Notes under the pieces: generated by a model
The model's input: only the letters and a program-made list of their open reading frames with translations
The model's database searches: none
What the model was told of the DNA's origin: nothing
From: Anaerolineales bacterium
GTDB lineage: Bacteria; Chloroflexota; Anaerolineae; Promineifilales; Promineifilaceae
DNA: 7,488 bases
Direction of reading: 5' to 3'
Assembly (NCBI GenBank): GCA_020432595.1
Contig: JAGQGA010000259.1
Span: 1 to 7,488, forward strand
Position numbers and translations under genes: made by a program
Part shown: in pieces, positions 1 through 6,321 of the stretch
Layout of the letters: the number at the start of each line of letters is the position of its first letter
Numbering within the stretch: position 1 is the first letter of the stretch

Positions 1-2
1 CA

Positions 3-74
3 CGCGAACTATTGAAAGGGTATCAGATTGGCGACCGGATTATTCGGCCGGCGCTGGTCTATGTGGCTGAATAA
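3..74 (+). CDS. grpE: GrpE nucleotide exchange factor, C-terminal end (partial)
   Basis: Only the last 23 codons and the TAA stop are in the window; the gene begins upstream. The visible peptide ends with KGYQIGDRIIRPALVYVAE, which matches the conserved C-terminal beta-domain of GrpE (typically KGY-x-(L/I)-x-DRV(I/L)RPA-x-V-x-V). GrpE is the cytosolic nucleotide exchange factor that opens the DnaK nucleotide-binding cleft to release ADP. The stop lies 41 nt before the dnaK start on the same strand with no terminator-like hairpin between, so the two are very probably co-transcribed. The call rests on a short peptide, but the motif and the dnaK neighbour agree. Confidence 0.9.
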   Translation, partial: RELLKGYQIGDRIIRPALVYVAE

Positions 75-115
75 TCAAACATTAATCACAAGCAATTTTA
101 GGTGAGGATAGAACA

Positions 116-2005
116 ATGGCAAAAATCATAGGTATTGATCTAGGAACAACAAATTCGGTGGCGGCCGTGATGGAAGGTGGCGAACCAGTAGTGATTCCTA
201 GCGCAGAAGGGAGTCGGCTGTTTCCATCTGTTGTGGCGGTGAACCCGAAGACGGGTGAACGGCTGGTGGGGCAGGTAGCTAAACGGCAAGCGGTGATTAA
301 CCCGCACAATACGGTTGCGTCCGTAAAGCGGTTTATGGGGCGCAAATATGATGATCCGGAAGTAGAACGGGCGCGGAAATATGTGTCATATGACGTGAAG
401 AAGGCACCCAATGGTGACATTCGCGTGGTGATGAATGAGCGTGAATATTCGCCGCCGGAAATTTCGGCGATGGTGTTGCAAAAGATCAAAATGGATGCCG
501 AAGCCTATTTGGGCGATACCGTGACGCAGGCGGTGATTACCGTCCCCGCCTATTTTAATGACAGCCAACGGCAGGCGACTAAGGACGCGGGCAAAATTGC
601 TGGTCTGGAAGTGATGCGGATTGTCAATGAGCCAACGGCTTCTTCGCTGGCCTATGGGTTGGGCAGCACCAAGGATGAGATGATTGCCGTCTACGACTTG
701 GGCGGCGGTACGTTTGACATTTCTATTCTGGAAGTGGGCGATGGTGTTTTTGAGGTGAAGTCCACCAATGGCGATACCTTCCTGGGTGGGGATGACTTCG
801 ATCTCAAGATTATTGATTGGGCGGCTGACCAGTTCAAGATGGCTGAAGGGATTGACCTGCGGAACGACCGACAGGCGTTGCAGCGGCTGCGCGAGGCGGC
901 GGAGAAGGCCAAGATTGAGCTTTCGACGACGATGCAGACGGAGTTGAACCTGCCTTATATTACGGCTGACGCGACGGGGCCGAAGCATTTAAATATGACG
1001 CTGTCGCGGGCGAAACTGGAGCAGCTAACGGAAGATTTGGTGCGGCGTTCGATTGAGCCGTGCCGTAAAGCGTTGAAAGATGCTGGACTAAGTACTGCTG
1101 AGATCACCCAAGTGGTGCTGGTGGGTGGTATGACCCGTATGCCTGCGATTCAGGAGGCAGTGAAGCAGTTCTTTGGGCGTGAACCACACAAAGGGGTGAA
1201 CCCGGATGAGGTGGTTGGCTTGGGCGCGGCGATTCAGGCGGGGGTTTTGGGCGGTGATGTAAAGGATGTGCTGCTGCTAGACGTAACGCCGCTAACGCTG
1301 GGGATTGAGACGCTGGGCGGGGTGGCAACGCCCTTGATTGAGCGGAATACGACGATTCCGACGAAGAAGAGTCAGGTATTTTCGACGGCGGCAGATAGCC
1401 AGACGCAGGTGGAAATTCATGTGGTGCAGGGTGAACGGCCGATGGCTGGGGACAATAAGAGCCTGGGCAAGTTTATTCTGGACGGGATTCCGCCTGCACC
1501 CCGTGGCGTGCCGCAGATTGAGGTGACGTTTGACATTAACGCCGATGGCATCTTGAATGTCAGTGCGAAGGATAAGGCGACGAGTCGGGAGCAGGCGATG
1601 CAGATTATTCCGTCGAGTGGCTTGCATGAAAGTGAGATTGACCGGATGGTGCGGGAGGCGGAGCAACATGCTTCGGAGGATTCGCAGCGGAAGGATGCGG
1701 TTGAGGCGCATAATATGGCCGATTCGGCGATTTACAGCGCGGAAAAGTTCTTGAGCGAGAATGGGGATAAGATTCCTGAGGCGAGCAAGAGCGGGATTCG
1801 GGCGCAGATTGATGCAACCAGGCAGGCGCTAGAGAGTGGGGATGCGGAGGGGATGAAAACGGCCGTTTCTCAACTTCAGGCTGTGATGCAGGAAGCTGGC
1901 ACGGCTATGTACCAACAGCAAGGGCCGGCCGGTGAGGCAAATCCCGGTAATGCTGGCGCTGGTCATGACGACGACTTCATCGAAGGCGAATTTAGCGACG
2001 AATAA
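116..2005 (+). CDS. dnaK: Chaperone protein DnaK (Hsp70)
   Basis: A full-length cytosolic Hsp70 of 629 residues (E. coli DnaK has 638) that binds exposed hydrophobic segments of client proteins in an ATP-controlled cycle with DnaJ and GrpE. The nucleotide-binding domain (about 1-382) shows the phosphate loop GIDLGTTNS (6-14), NEPTA (171-175), DLGGGTFD (194-201, with the autophosphorylated threonine at 199) and VGGMTRMP (336-343). The interdomain linker VLLLD is at 385-389, followed by the beta-sandwich substrate domain (about 390-505) and a helical lid to about 600. The tail is Gly/Ala-rich and ends in an acidic segment [12 protein letters not shown] (618-629), the usual DnaK style. The start is supported by AGGTGAGG at 100-107, 8 nt before the ATG. 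One AACGGCCGTT palindrome lies in the lid region at 1858. No anomalies in key residues. Confidence 0.98.
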   Translation: MAKIIGIDLGTTNSVAAVMEGGEPVVIPSAEGSRLFPSVVAVNPKTGERLVGQVAKRQAVINPHNTVASVKRFMGRKYDDPEVERARKYVSYDVKKAPNGDIRVVMNEREYSPPEISAMVLQKIKMDAEAYLGDTVTQAVITVPAYFNDSQRQATKDAGKIAGLEVMRIVNEPTASSLAYGLGSTKDEMIAVYDLGGGTFDISILEVGDGVFEVKSTNGDTFLGGDDFDLKIIDWAADQFKMAEGIDLRNDRQALQRLREAAEKAKIELSTTMQTELNLPYITADATGPKHLNMTLSRAKLEQLTEDLVRRSIEPCRKALKDAGLSTAEITQVVLVGGMTRMPAIQEAVKQFFGREPHKGVNPDEVVGLGAAIQAGVLGGDVKDVLLLDVTPLTLGIETLGGVATPLIERNTTIPTKKSQVFSTAADSQTQVEIHVVQGERPMAGDNKSLGKFILDGIPPAPRGVPQIEVTFDINADGILNVSAKDKATSREQAMQIIPSSGLHESEIDRMVREAEQHASEDSQRKDAVEAHNMADSAIYSAEKFLSENGDKIPEASKSGIRAQIDATRQALESGDAEGMKTAVSQLQAVMQEAGTAMYQQQGPAGEANPGNAGAGHDDDFIEGEFSDE

Positions 2006-2026
2006 TTGTAAGAAATAGACCGTTGG

Positions 2027-2061
2027 GCTGCGAGCATGGGGGCACTCTCCATGCTCGCAGC
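2027..2061 (+). promoter_or_regulatory. Perfect 13-bp hairpin between dnaK and dnaJ
   Basis: GCTGCGAGCATGG (2027-2039) is the exact reverse complement of CCATGCTCGCAGC (2049-2061), with a 9-nt loop. The stem begins 21 nt after the dnaK stop and ends 10 nt before the ATG chosen for dnaJ. It is followed by CTTTATGCTTT, which is U-containing but not a clean U-tract. It could be a leaky terminator or an mRNA stabiliser/processing site giving more DnaK than DnaJ. It could also be a structure that limits ribosome access to dnaJ, which lacks a clear Shine-Dalgarno sequence. The hairpin itself is seen directly; the role is inference. Confidence 0.75.
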
Positions 2062-2071
2062 TTTATGCTTT

Positions 2072-3229
2072 ATGGCAAACAAACGAGATTACTACGAAGT
2101 TCTGGGCGTTGGCCGAGACGCAGACAAAAACCAGCTTAAAAAAGCATATCGTGGATTAGCACGCCAATATCACCCCGATGTGAACAGCGAGGCAGATGCC
2201 GCCGAGCGCTTCAAGGAAGTTAATGAAGCGTATGAAGTCTTGTCGGATGACGATAAGCGGGCGCGGTATGATCGTTTTGGGCACGCGGGCGTGCAAAACG
2301 ACGGCGGTTTTGGTGGCTTTGAGGGTGGCTTTGGCAGCGTAGCCGATATTTTTGAGGAGTTCTTTGGCGGTGGCGGTTTTGGCAGCTCACGGCGGCGGCG
2401 GCAAGGGCCGCGTCAGGGTGCCGATTTACGCTACGACTTGGATATTACCTTTGAAGAAGCGGTTTTTGGGGTTGAGAAGGAGATTGAAATCCGACGGCCG
2501 GCGACCTGCCCATCGTGCAGCGGCAGCGGTGCGGAGCCTGGCACCAAGCCAATTACCTGTACCACGTGTAATGGCACTGGTGAGGAGCGTCGGGTACAGC
2601 AATCTATTTTGGGTTCCTTTGTCAATGTCACAACCTGCCGGACGTGTAACGGCACGGGTGAACTGATTCCAAATTTGTGTAAAACGTGTGATGGCCGCAA
2701 GCAGGTGCAGAAGACCTTTACCAAAAAGGTGCGGATTCCAGCCGGGGTGGACAACGACACCCAAATTCGGATGAGTGGTGAAGGAGCACCGGGTGTCAAT
2801 GGCGGGCCGCCCGGAAACCTGTATGTGGTACTGCATGTGCAGCCACACGAATTTTTCCAGCGGCGTGGCAACGATATTTATTTGGATTTGCAGATTAACG
2901 TGGCGCAAGCGGCGTTAGGTGATGAAGTTGCTGTGCCGACAATTGATGGTGAAGAACGGATTAACGTGGTGGCTGGTACACAGTCGGGGACGGTACATCG
3001 GTTGCGGGGCAAGGGGGTGCCACGTTTGGATCGCACCGGGCGCGGGCACATTGGTCGTGGCGATCAGCATGTGATTATTCAGGTGGCGATTCCCAAGAAT
3101 TTGTCAGATAGACAGCAGGAGCTTTTTCAGGAGCTTTCACGTACGCTGGGCAAAGAAGTGGTGCCACATAAAGAAAAAGGCATCTTGAACCAGTTGAAAG
3201 ACGCACTGGGAGATGTGTTTGGTTTATGA
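2072..3229 (+). CDS. dnaJ: Chaperone protein DnaJ (Hsp40), type I
   Basis: A 385-residue J-domain co-chaperone that delivers unfolded proteins to DnaK and stimulates its ATPase. The order is a J-domain (about 5-70) with the catalytic HPD at 34-36, a Gly/Phe-rich linker (about 78-104), a zinc-binding domain with four CxxC modules (C146/C149, C163/C166, C189/C192, C203/C206), and C-terminal substrate-binding domains. The first three modules are canonical CxxCxGxG; the fourth reads CKTCDGRK and lacks the last glycine. The frame is open to an ATG at 2036, but that would add 12 residues (MGALSMLAALCF) not typical of DnaJ and would start inside the hairpin. MANKRDYYEVLG from 2072 is the standard DnaJ beginning. 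No convincing Shine-Dalgarno precedes either ATG. The gene ends in an ATGA overlap with prmA. Confidence 0.96.
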   Translation: MANKRDYYEVLGVGRDADKNQLKKAYRGLARQYHPDVNSEADAAERFKEVNEAYEVLSDDDKRARYDRFGHAGVQNDGGFGGFEGGFGSVADIFEEFFGGGGFGSSRRRRQGPRQGADLRYDLDITFEEAVFGVEKEIEIRRPATCPSCSGSGAEPGTKPITCTTCNGTGEERRVQQSILGSFVNVTTCRTCNGTGELIPNLCKTCDGRKQVQKTFTKKVRIPAGVDNDTQIRMSGEGAPGVNGGPPGNLYVVLHVQPHEFFQRRGNDIYLDLQINVAQAALGDEVAVPTIDGEERINVVAGTQSGTVHRLRGKGVPRLDRTGRGHIGRGDQHVIIQVAIPKNLSDRQQELFQELSRTLGKEVVPHKEKGILNQLKDALGDVFGL

Positions 3230-4152
3230 CGCGATTTTTGGAAGTGAGTGTGATCACGGACGGGGAGGGGGCCGAGGCGGTGTCGGAGGTTTTACGGCCG
3301 TTTGCCTATCAAGATGGGGTGGTGCTGGAACAGCTTGGCGACATGGCCGATTTGGATCCCAATGCGCTGGAGCCGGCCGTTACGGTAAAAATTTATTTGC
3401 CGGAAGATGAAGACACCCCCGAACTGCGCCGCCGTATTGAAGAGATTTTGTACCATATGTCACGGCTCTACCCGCTGCCGCCACCGACATTTCGGCTGCT
3501 GGCAGAGACGGATTGGGCCAATGCGTGGAAAGCTCATTACCACCCGTTTCGTGTAGGCAACAGAATATGGATTCAACCAAGCTGGGTGGAACTAGATGGT
3601 GCTGCACCTGACGGCGATATGCTGCGACCAGATGATGTGGTGCTGGTACTTGACCCAGGAATGGCGTTTGGTACGGGGCTGCACCCAACGACGCAGAAAT
3701 GTTTGCGGGCGTTGGAAATGGTGGTGCAGCCGGGGCACAAGGTGCTGGATGTGGGTACGGGGTCGGGGATTTTGGCAATTGCAGCGTTGAAGCTGGGTGC
3801 CGGCCGCGTGGTGGGGGTGGATACAGATAAGATTGCGGTGGAAACGGCCGTTAATAACGCCACCCAAAACAGCGTTGCCGATCAATTTGAAGTCTGGCAG
3901 GGAACTTTGGATAGCGTGAACGAGCGTGGGTGGGATGTGGTGGTGGTCAATATTCTGGCTCCGGTGATTGTGGCACTGCTGAATGAGGGTGGGCTGATGG
4001 GCTATGTGGGGAAGAACGGCCGTTTAATCCTGAGCGGCATTATTGATCAGCAGATGAAGGAGGTAGAAACGGCCGTTGCTAAGGCCGGTGGCTCCATTGT
4101 AGAAAAGCTAGTAATGCGGGATTGGGTGAGCTATATCATCAAGCCCCAATAA
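3226..4152 (+). CDS. prmA: Ribosomal protein L11 methyltransferase
   Basis: A 308-residue SAM-dependent enzyme that methylates ribosomal protein L11 (lysine side chains and N-terminus in E. coli). An N-terminal substrate-recognition region (about 1-90) precedes the Rossmann-type methyltransferase domain. Visible motifs are DPGMAFGTGLHPTT (143-156), characteristic of PrmA; the SAM-binding loop VLDVGTGSG (173-181); GVDTD shortly after it; and NILAP (242-246), the PrmA form of the catalytic N-x-x-(Y/A) motif. The start codon overlaps the dnaJ stop (ATGA, 3226-3229), implying translational coupling. The dnaJ-prmA neighbourhood is common in several phyla and supports the call. The gene carries three AACGGCCGTT palindromes (3843, 4015, 4068), read in two different codon frames (E-T-A-V and N-G-R-L). 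Confidence 0.95.
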   Translation: MTRFLEVSVITDGEGAEAVSEVLRPFAYQDGVVLEQLGDMADLDPNALEPAVTVKIYLPEDEDTPELRRRIEEILYHMSRLYPLPPPTFRLLAETDWANAWKAHYHPFRVGNRIWIQPSWVELDGAAPDGDMLRPDDVVLVLDPGMAFGTGLHPTTQKCLRALEMVVQPGHKVLDVGTGSGILAIAALKLGAGRVVGVDTDKIAVETAVNNATQNSVADQFEVWQGTLDSVNERGWDVVVVNILAPVIVALLNEGGLMGYVGKNGRLILSGIIDQQMKEVETAVAKAGGSIVEKLVMRDWVSYIIKPQ

Positions 4153-4160
4153 AGTTATAG

Positions 4161-4189
4161 GCGATGCCCATCCCCGCAACGGACATCGC
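4161..4189 (-). terminator. Hairpin between convergent prmA and infA, probable terminator
   Basis: On the minus strand GCGATGTCC (4189-4181) pairs with GGGCATCGC (4169-4161) as 9 bp including one U-G pair, with an 11-nt loop. It begins 10 nt after the infA stop. The following minus-strand sequence CTATAACTTTATT is only moderately U-rich, so termination may be weak. Read on the plus strand the stem has one C-A mismatch and no U-tract, so the element fits the S1-infA transcript better than the prmA transcript. It is the only hairpin I see in the 46-nt gap between the convergent operons. Confidence 0.5.
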
Positions 4190-4198
4190 TCATTCACC

Positions 4199-4450
4199 TT
4201 AGCTATCGCGTGATTGGGTAGGTTGTTTGCGGTACCGATAAGTAATACGCCCCCGACTCAAATCATAAGGAGTCATTTCCACGCGAACCCGATCACCGAG
4301 CAAAATACGAATATAGTAACGGCGCATACGGCCGGATAGATACGCCAGAACCTGGTGGCCGTTATCAAGCTCCACCGTGAACTGCGTATTTGGTAACAAT
4401 TGTATAATTGTGCCTTCAACTTCCAGTTTATCGTCTTGTTTAGTACCCAT
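4199..4450 (-). CDS. infA: Translation initiation factor IF-1
   Basis: An 83-residue single OB-fold (S1-like) protein that binds the 30S A-site during translation initiation with IF-2 and IF-3. The core (about residues 9-76) follows family landmarks closely: EGTI near the start, [14 protein letters not shown], the [15 protein letters not shown] block, then [15 protein letters not shown]. It is about 10 residues longer than E. coli IF-1 (72), mostly from a short C-terminal basic/polar tail. The ATG at 4450 is the first plausible start. AGGAG lies only 3 nt upstream (4454-4458), a short spacing, and I see no better downstream start. It follows the S1 gene by 46 nt on the same strand and is probably co-transcribed. 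infA is more often found in the spc ribosomal-protein cluster, so pairing with S1 is uncommon. Confidence 0.95.
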   Translation of the reverse strand: MGTKQDDKLEVEGTIIQLLPNTQFTVELDNGHQVLAYLSGRMRRYYIRILLGDRVRVEMTPYDLSRGRITYRYRKQPTQSRDS

Positions 4451-4496
4451 ATACTCCTGGTTTGTGTAATATCATTCATGAACAGAAAGATACGGC

Positions 4497-5744
4497 TTAT
4501 TCATCAGCCGCATCTTCTGTTTCTTCATTTTCAAAATCATCACTATCAAAATCAGCCGTGTCTACCTCATCGTCGGCCGCCCAATCGTCGTCTTCGGCAC
4601 CTGCCCCATCACTTAAGTCGCGGTGTGCCATCCACTCAATTTGCTCGGTTGCCGTAACCGCTTTTAGGCTAAGGCCAATACGCTGCCGCCGTGGGTCAAT
4701 GCTTACAACTCGCAACAGGTGAGTTTCACCAACCTGTACTACCTCGCCTGGCGATTCAACTGAAGATCGAGAGAGCTGCGAAACATGTAGCAACCCTTCA
4801 ACCCCCGGCTCAATTTCAGCAAAGGCACCATAATCAACCAGGCGAGTAATCTTGCCCTCAACCAACTGGTTAATGTGGTACCGTTCTTCAACGGTATCCC
4901 AGGGATTCCCCAACAGCTTTTTGCGGCTGAGGCTGATGCGCTCGTGCTCTTTGTCAATACGCATCACATAGACTTCAATCTCATCCCCTACCTTTAAAAC
5001 CTCACGAGGATGGTCAACGCGGTGCCAGGCCAGTTCCGAAATGTGAACCAAACCATCAGCCCCGCCGAGATCGACAAATACGCCAAAATCGCGCAGGCCA
5101 CTAACGCGCCCAGTCCGAACATCCCCTTCTTTTAGCTCTTGCAGCAGCTCAACACGCCGCGCATCTTCCCACTCGCGTTGGGCTTCACGCTGTGACAAAA
5201 CAAGCCGCTTACGTTTGCGGTCTACTTCAATAACTTTCAAGGGCAGTTGGGTACTTCTCAGCTTAGCTAATTTCTGCTGCCGTTTGCGGTCGCTCATGCC
5301 TGGGTTAAAATCTACAAGGTGAGAGAGCGGAATAAAGCCACGAATGCGACCAAACTCGACGATAGCACCGCCTTTGTTGTAGCCAGCAATTTCGCCTTCA
5401 ATTACATCACCGCTTTCCAAGAGATTCTCGGCATCAATCCAGTCTTGGTTTAGCTTTGCCAGGTAAACGGAAACGATCAGACTGTCGGGCTGGTCTGTTT
5501 GCTGGACATATACAAAAACATCTTCATCTACTTTTAGCTCTTCGCGTTCTTCAGGCTCTAGCTTGTTCAGATCAGAGGTTGGCACTAAGCCATCACGTTT
5601 TAGCCCCAGGTCAACGATGATTCCCTGGTTGCTGACGGAGACGATAAGGCCTTTGCGTATATCGCCTACTTCGGGCATGTCATAATCGTGCTGATTGAGC
5701 AAAGCTTCGAGTTCTTCGAAGGAGGTCATTTCTTCGTCGGGCAT
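4497..5744 (-). CDS. rpsA: 30S ribosomal protein S1 (four S1 domains)
   Basis: A 415-residue RNA-binding protein of the small ribosomal subunit that helps capture and unfold mRNA at initiation. Four S1 (OB-fold) repeats are visible at about 24-95, 112-185, 205-275 and 293-362. Repeats 3 and 4 are the most canonical (GLRDFGVFVDLGGADGLVHI; LVDYGAFAEI...GLLHVS). The N-terminus is acidic (MPDEEMTSFEELEALL) and the last 35 or so residues form a strongly acidic, probably disordered tail. E. coli S1 has six repeats; four-repeat forms are usual in many Gram-positive and Chloroflexi-like lineages. The ATG at 5744 is preceded only by a weak purine run (AAGAGA, 10 nt upstream); Met6 is an alternative start. 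Because short S1-repeat proteins can also be accessory RNA-binding factors, the rpsA symbol is slightly less certain than the domain call. It lies upstream of infA and behind a terminator-bearing leader. Confidence 0.88.
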   Translation of the reverse strand: MPDEEMTSFEELEALLNQHDYDMPEVGDIRKGLIVSVSNQGIIVDLGLKRDGLVPTSDLNKLEPEEREELKVDEDVFVYVQQTDQPDSLIVSVYLAKLNQDWIDAENLLESGDVIEGEIAGYNKGGAIVEFGRIRGFIPLSHLVDFNPGMSDRKRQQKLAKLRSTQLPLKVIEVDRKRKRLVLSQREAQREWEDARRVELLQELKEGDVRTGRVSGLRDFGVFVDLGGADGLVHISELAWHRVDHPREVLKVGDEIEVYVMRIDKEHERISLSRKKLLGNPWDTVEERYHINQLVEGKITRLVDYGAFAEIEPGVEGLLHVSQLSRSSVESPGEVVQVGETHLLRVVSIDPRRQRIGLSLKAVTATEQIEWMAHRDLSDGAGAEDDDWAADDEVDTADFDSDDFENEETEDAADE

Positions 5745-5787
5745 ATTGATACGGTCTCTTTCCCTATAGGTTTTTTGCTTAGTGGGT

Positions 5788-5843
5788 CTAATAAAAAACT
5801 CGGCACATATGCTGAATATTTGCTGACAGCAGATGGCCGAGTT
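5788..5843 (-). terminator. Intrinsic terminator in the S1 leader (candidate attenuator)
   Basis: On the minus strand the outer stem AACTCGGC (5843-5836) pairs perfectly with GCCGAGTT (5804-5797). Inside it CAT pairs with ATG and TGCTG with CAGCA, giving about 16 bp with a 12-nt loop and minor bulges. A run of six T follows GAG, then ATT. This is a textbook rho-independent terminator for minus-strand transcription. It ends only about 45-50 nt before the S1 start codon and downstream of a strong minus-strand promoter. It therefore either attenuates the S1-infA transcript or ends a separate small RNA. Confidence 0.8.
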
Positions 5844-5996
5844 CGATAATTCGCAGAATAATTATTATGGAGTAAAGTTGCTTTACTTAAGAATTGGTAG
5901 ACAAGATCACAAAAGAGATATCCTCCGAACTAATTTGTCCAACGTAATCATGTAAAGCAGATCCTAATCAATCACTCGACCCAGACTCACTCAGCG
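5792..5996 (-). ncRNA. Terminated leader / candidate small RNA upstream of S1
   Basis: The predicted start about 7 nt after the TATAAT at 6003-6008 and the terminator ending near 5792 would define an RNA of about 205 nt with no recognisable protein. It contains a 7-bp hairpin (AGTAAAG-CAA-CTTTACT on the minus strand, 5887-5871). It also has an upstream segment able to pair with one arm of that hairpin, and a segment able to pair with the 5' arm of the terminator. It may be the 5' leader of the S1-infA mRNA (readthrough gives about 252 nt of leader) or an independent RNA. I do not recognise a known RNA family; 6S RNA was considered because of the length but is not supported. Confidence 0.45.
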
Positions 5997-6002
5997 TAAA
6001 AA

Positions 6003-6031
6003 ATTATAGCCTTCTAACTGTGCTTTGTCAA
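6003..6031 (-). promoter_or_regulatory. Consensus sigma70 promoter for the S1-infA leader
   Basis: On the minus strand TTGACA (6031-6026) and TATAAT (6008-6003) are separated by exactly 17 nt, a perfect match to the housekeeping consensus. Transcription would start near 5995-5997, giving a leader of about 252 nt before the S1 start at 5744. Strong promoters are expected for ribosomal protein genes. The only other promoter-like sequence nearer the gene is TATAGG (5768-5763) with no matching -35. Confidence 0.8.
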
Positions 6032-6053
6032 TTTCTGAGAATGGTGCCATAAT
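6025..6053 (+). promoter_or_regulatory. Divergent extended -10 promoter for the ABC transporter gene
   Basis: TTGTCA (6025-6030), a 17-nt spacer and CATAAT (6048-6053) match the sigma70 consensus at 5/6 and 5/6 positions. TGC directly before the -10 makes it an extended -10 promoter. The predicted start near 6060 leaves a leader of about 260 nt before the ATPase gene at 6322. Its -35 box overlaps the -35 box of the minus-strand S1 promoter by five bases, so the two cannot easily be occupied together. Confidence 0.6.
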
Positions 6054-6066
6054 GCAGAGATTTTCT

Positions 6067-6082
6067 TGTGATATTTGTCACG
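6067..6082. promoter_or_regulatory. Crp/FNR-type operator (TGTGA-N6-TCACG)
   Basis: TGTGA at 6067-6071 and TCACG at 6078-6082 with a 6-nt spacer match nine of ten positions of the Crp half-site palindrome TGTGA-N6-TCACA. It lies just downstream of the predicted start of the plus-strand promoter (near 6060), a position expected for repression. A second, perfect copy of the same pattern lies upstream of the next gene at 7246-7261. Binding by a Crp-family regulator is inference. Confidence 0.45.
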
Positions 6083-6182
6083 ATTGAGCGTTTTGGGTTA
6101 TGGTCAGGGCTTTTTGCGGGTGATTGCCGGTTAAAAACGGTGACTTTACTAGGTATTTTTGGTGGGCTGGGTGCTGGCTGTT

Positions 6183-6204
6183 GGAAAATAACGGCCGTTT
6201 TTCC
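6183..6204. repeat. Intergenic AACGGCCGTT palindrome with extended symmetry
   Basis: The 10-bp palindrome AACGGCCGTT (6190-6199) sits in a longer imperfect palindrome with outer arms GGAAAA and TTTTCC-like ends (6183-6204, two central-flank mismatches per arm pair). The same 10-mer also occurs at 1858, 3843, 4015, 4068, 6367 and 6600; this is the only intergenic copy. The hexamer CGGCCG occurs 18 times in the window. It is likely a member of a genome-wide iterated palindrome rather than a site specific to this gene. Confidence 0.7.
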
Positions 6205-6255
6205 TGCCCTTCTATTCCCATCATCAAGAGCATAAACCCAAACTGTGCAACCCGG

Positions 6256-6274
6256 TATACGGTGCGTGCGTATA
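6256..6274. promoter_or_regulatory. Inverted repeat TATACG-N7-CGTATA, possible operator
   Basis: TATACG (6256-6261) and CGTATA (6269-6274) form a perfect 6-bp hyphenated palindrome 48 nt before the ATPase start codon. The right arm overlaps TATAAG (6271-6276), a possible -10 box for which I see no good -35. It may be an operator or a coincidence. Apart from the sites listed separately, I see no gene or further structure in 5745-6321. Confidence 0.25.
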
Positions 6275-6321
6275 AGATTTGTGTATGAAACGGGCAGAAA
6301 TGTCTGTGTTGAGGTCTGTGA

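Noticed and set aside
2036..2071. Upstream in-frame ATG extending DnaJ by 12 residues
   Set aside because: The added residues are not typical of DnaJ, the ATG lies inside a perfect hairpin and has no ribosome site; the ATG at 2072 gives the canonical DnaJ start.
4462..4722. Serine-rich plus-strand open frame opposite the S1 gene end
   Set aside because: It is the antisense of the acidic S1 tail: Asp/Glu codons read backwards give Ser/Phe-type codons. No independent support.
5763..5768. TATAGG as a gene-proximal -10 for S1
   Set aside because: No -35-like hexamer lies 16-18 nt upstream on the minus strand, and a perfect promoter exists further upstream.
5792..5996. 6S RNA as the identity of the S1 leader transcript
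   Set aside because: The length fits, but I could not see a long continuous duplex with a central bubble closed at the two ends; only a short 8-bp long-range pairing is evident.
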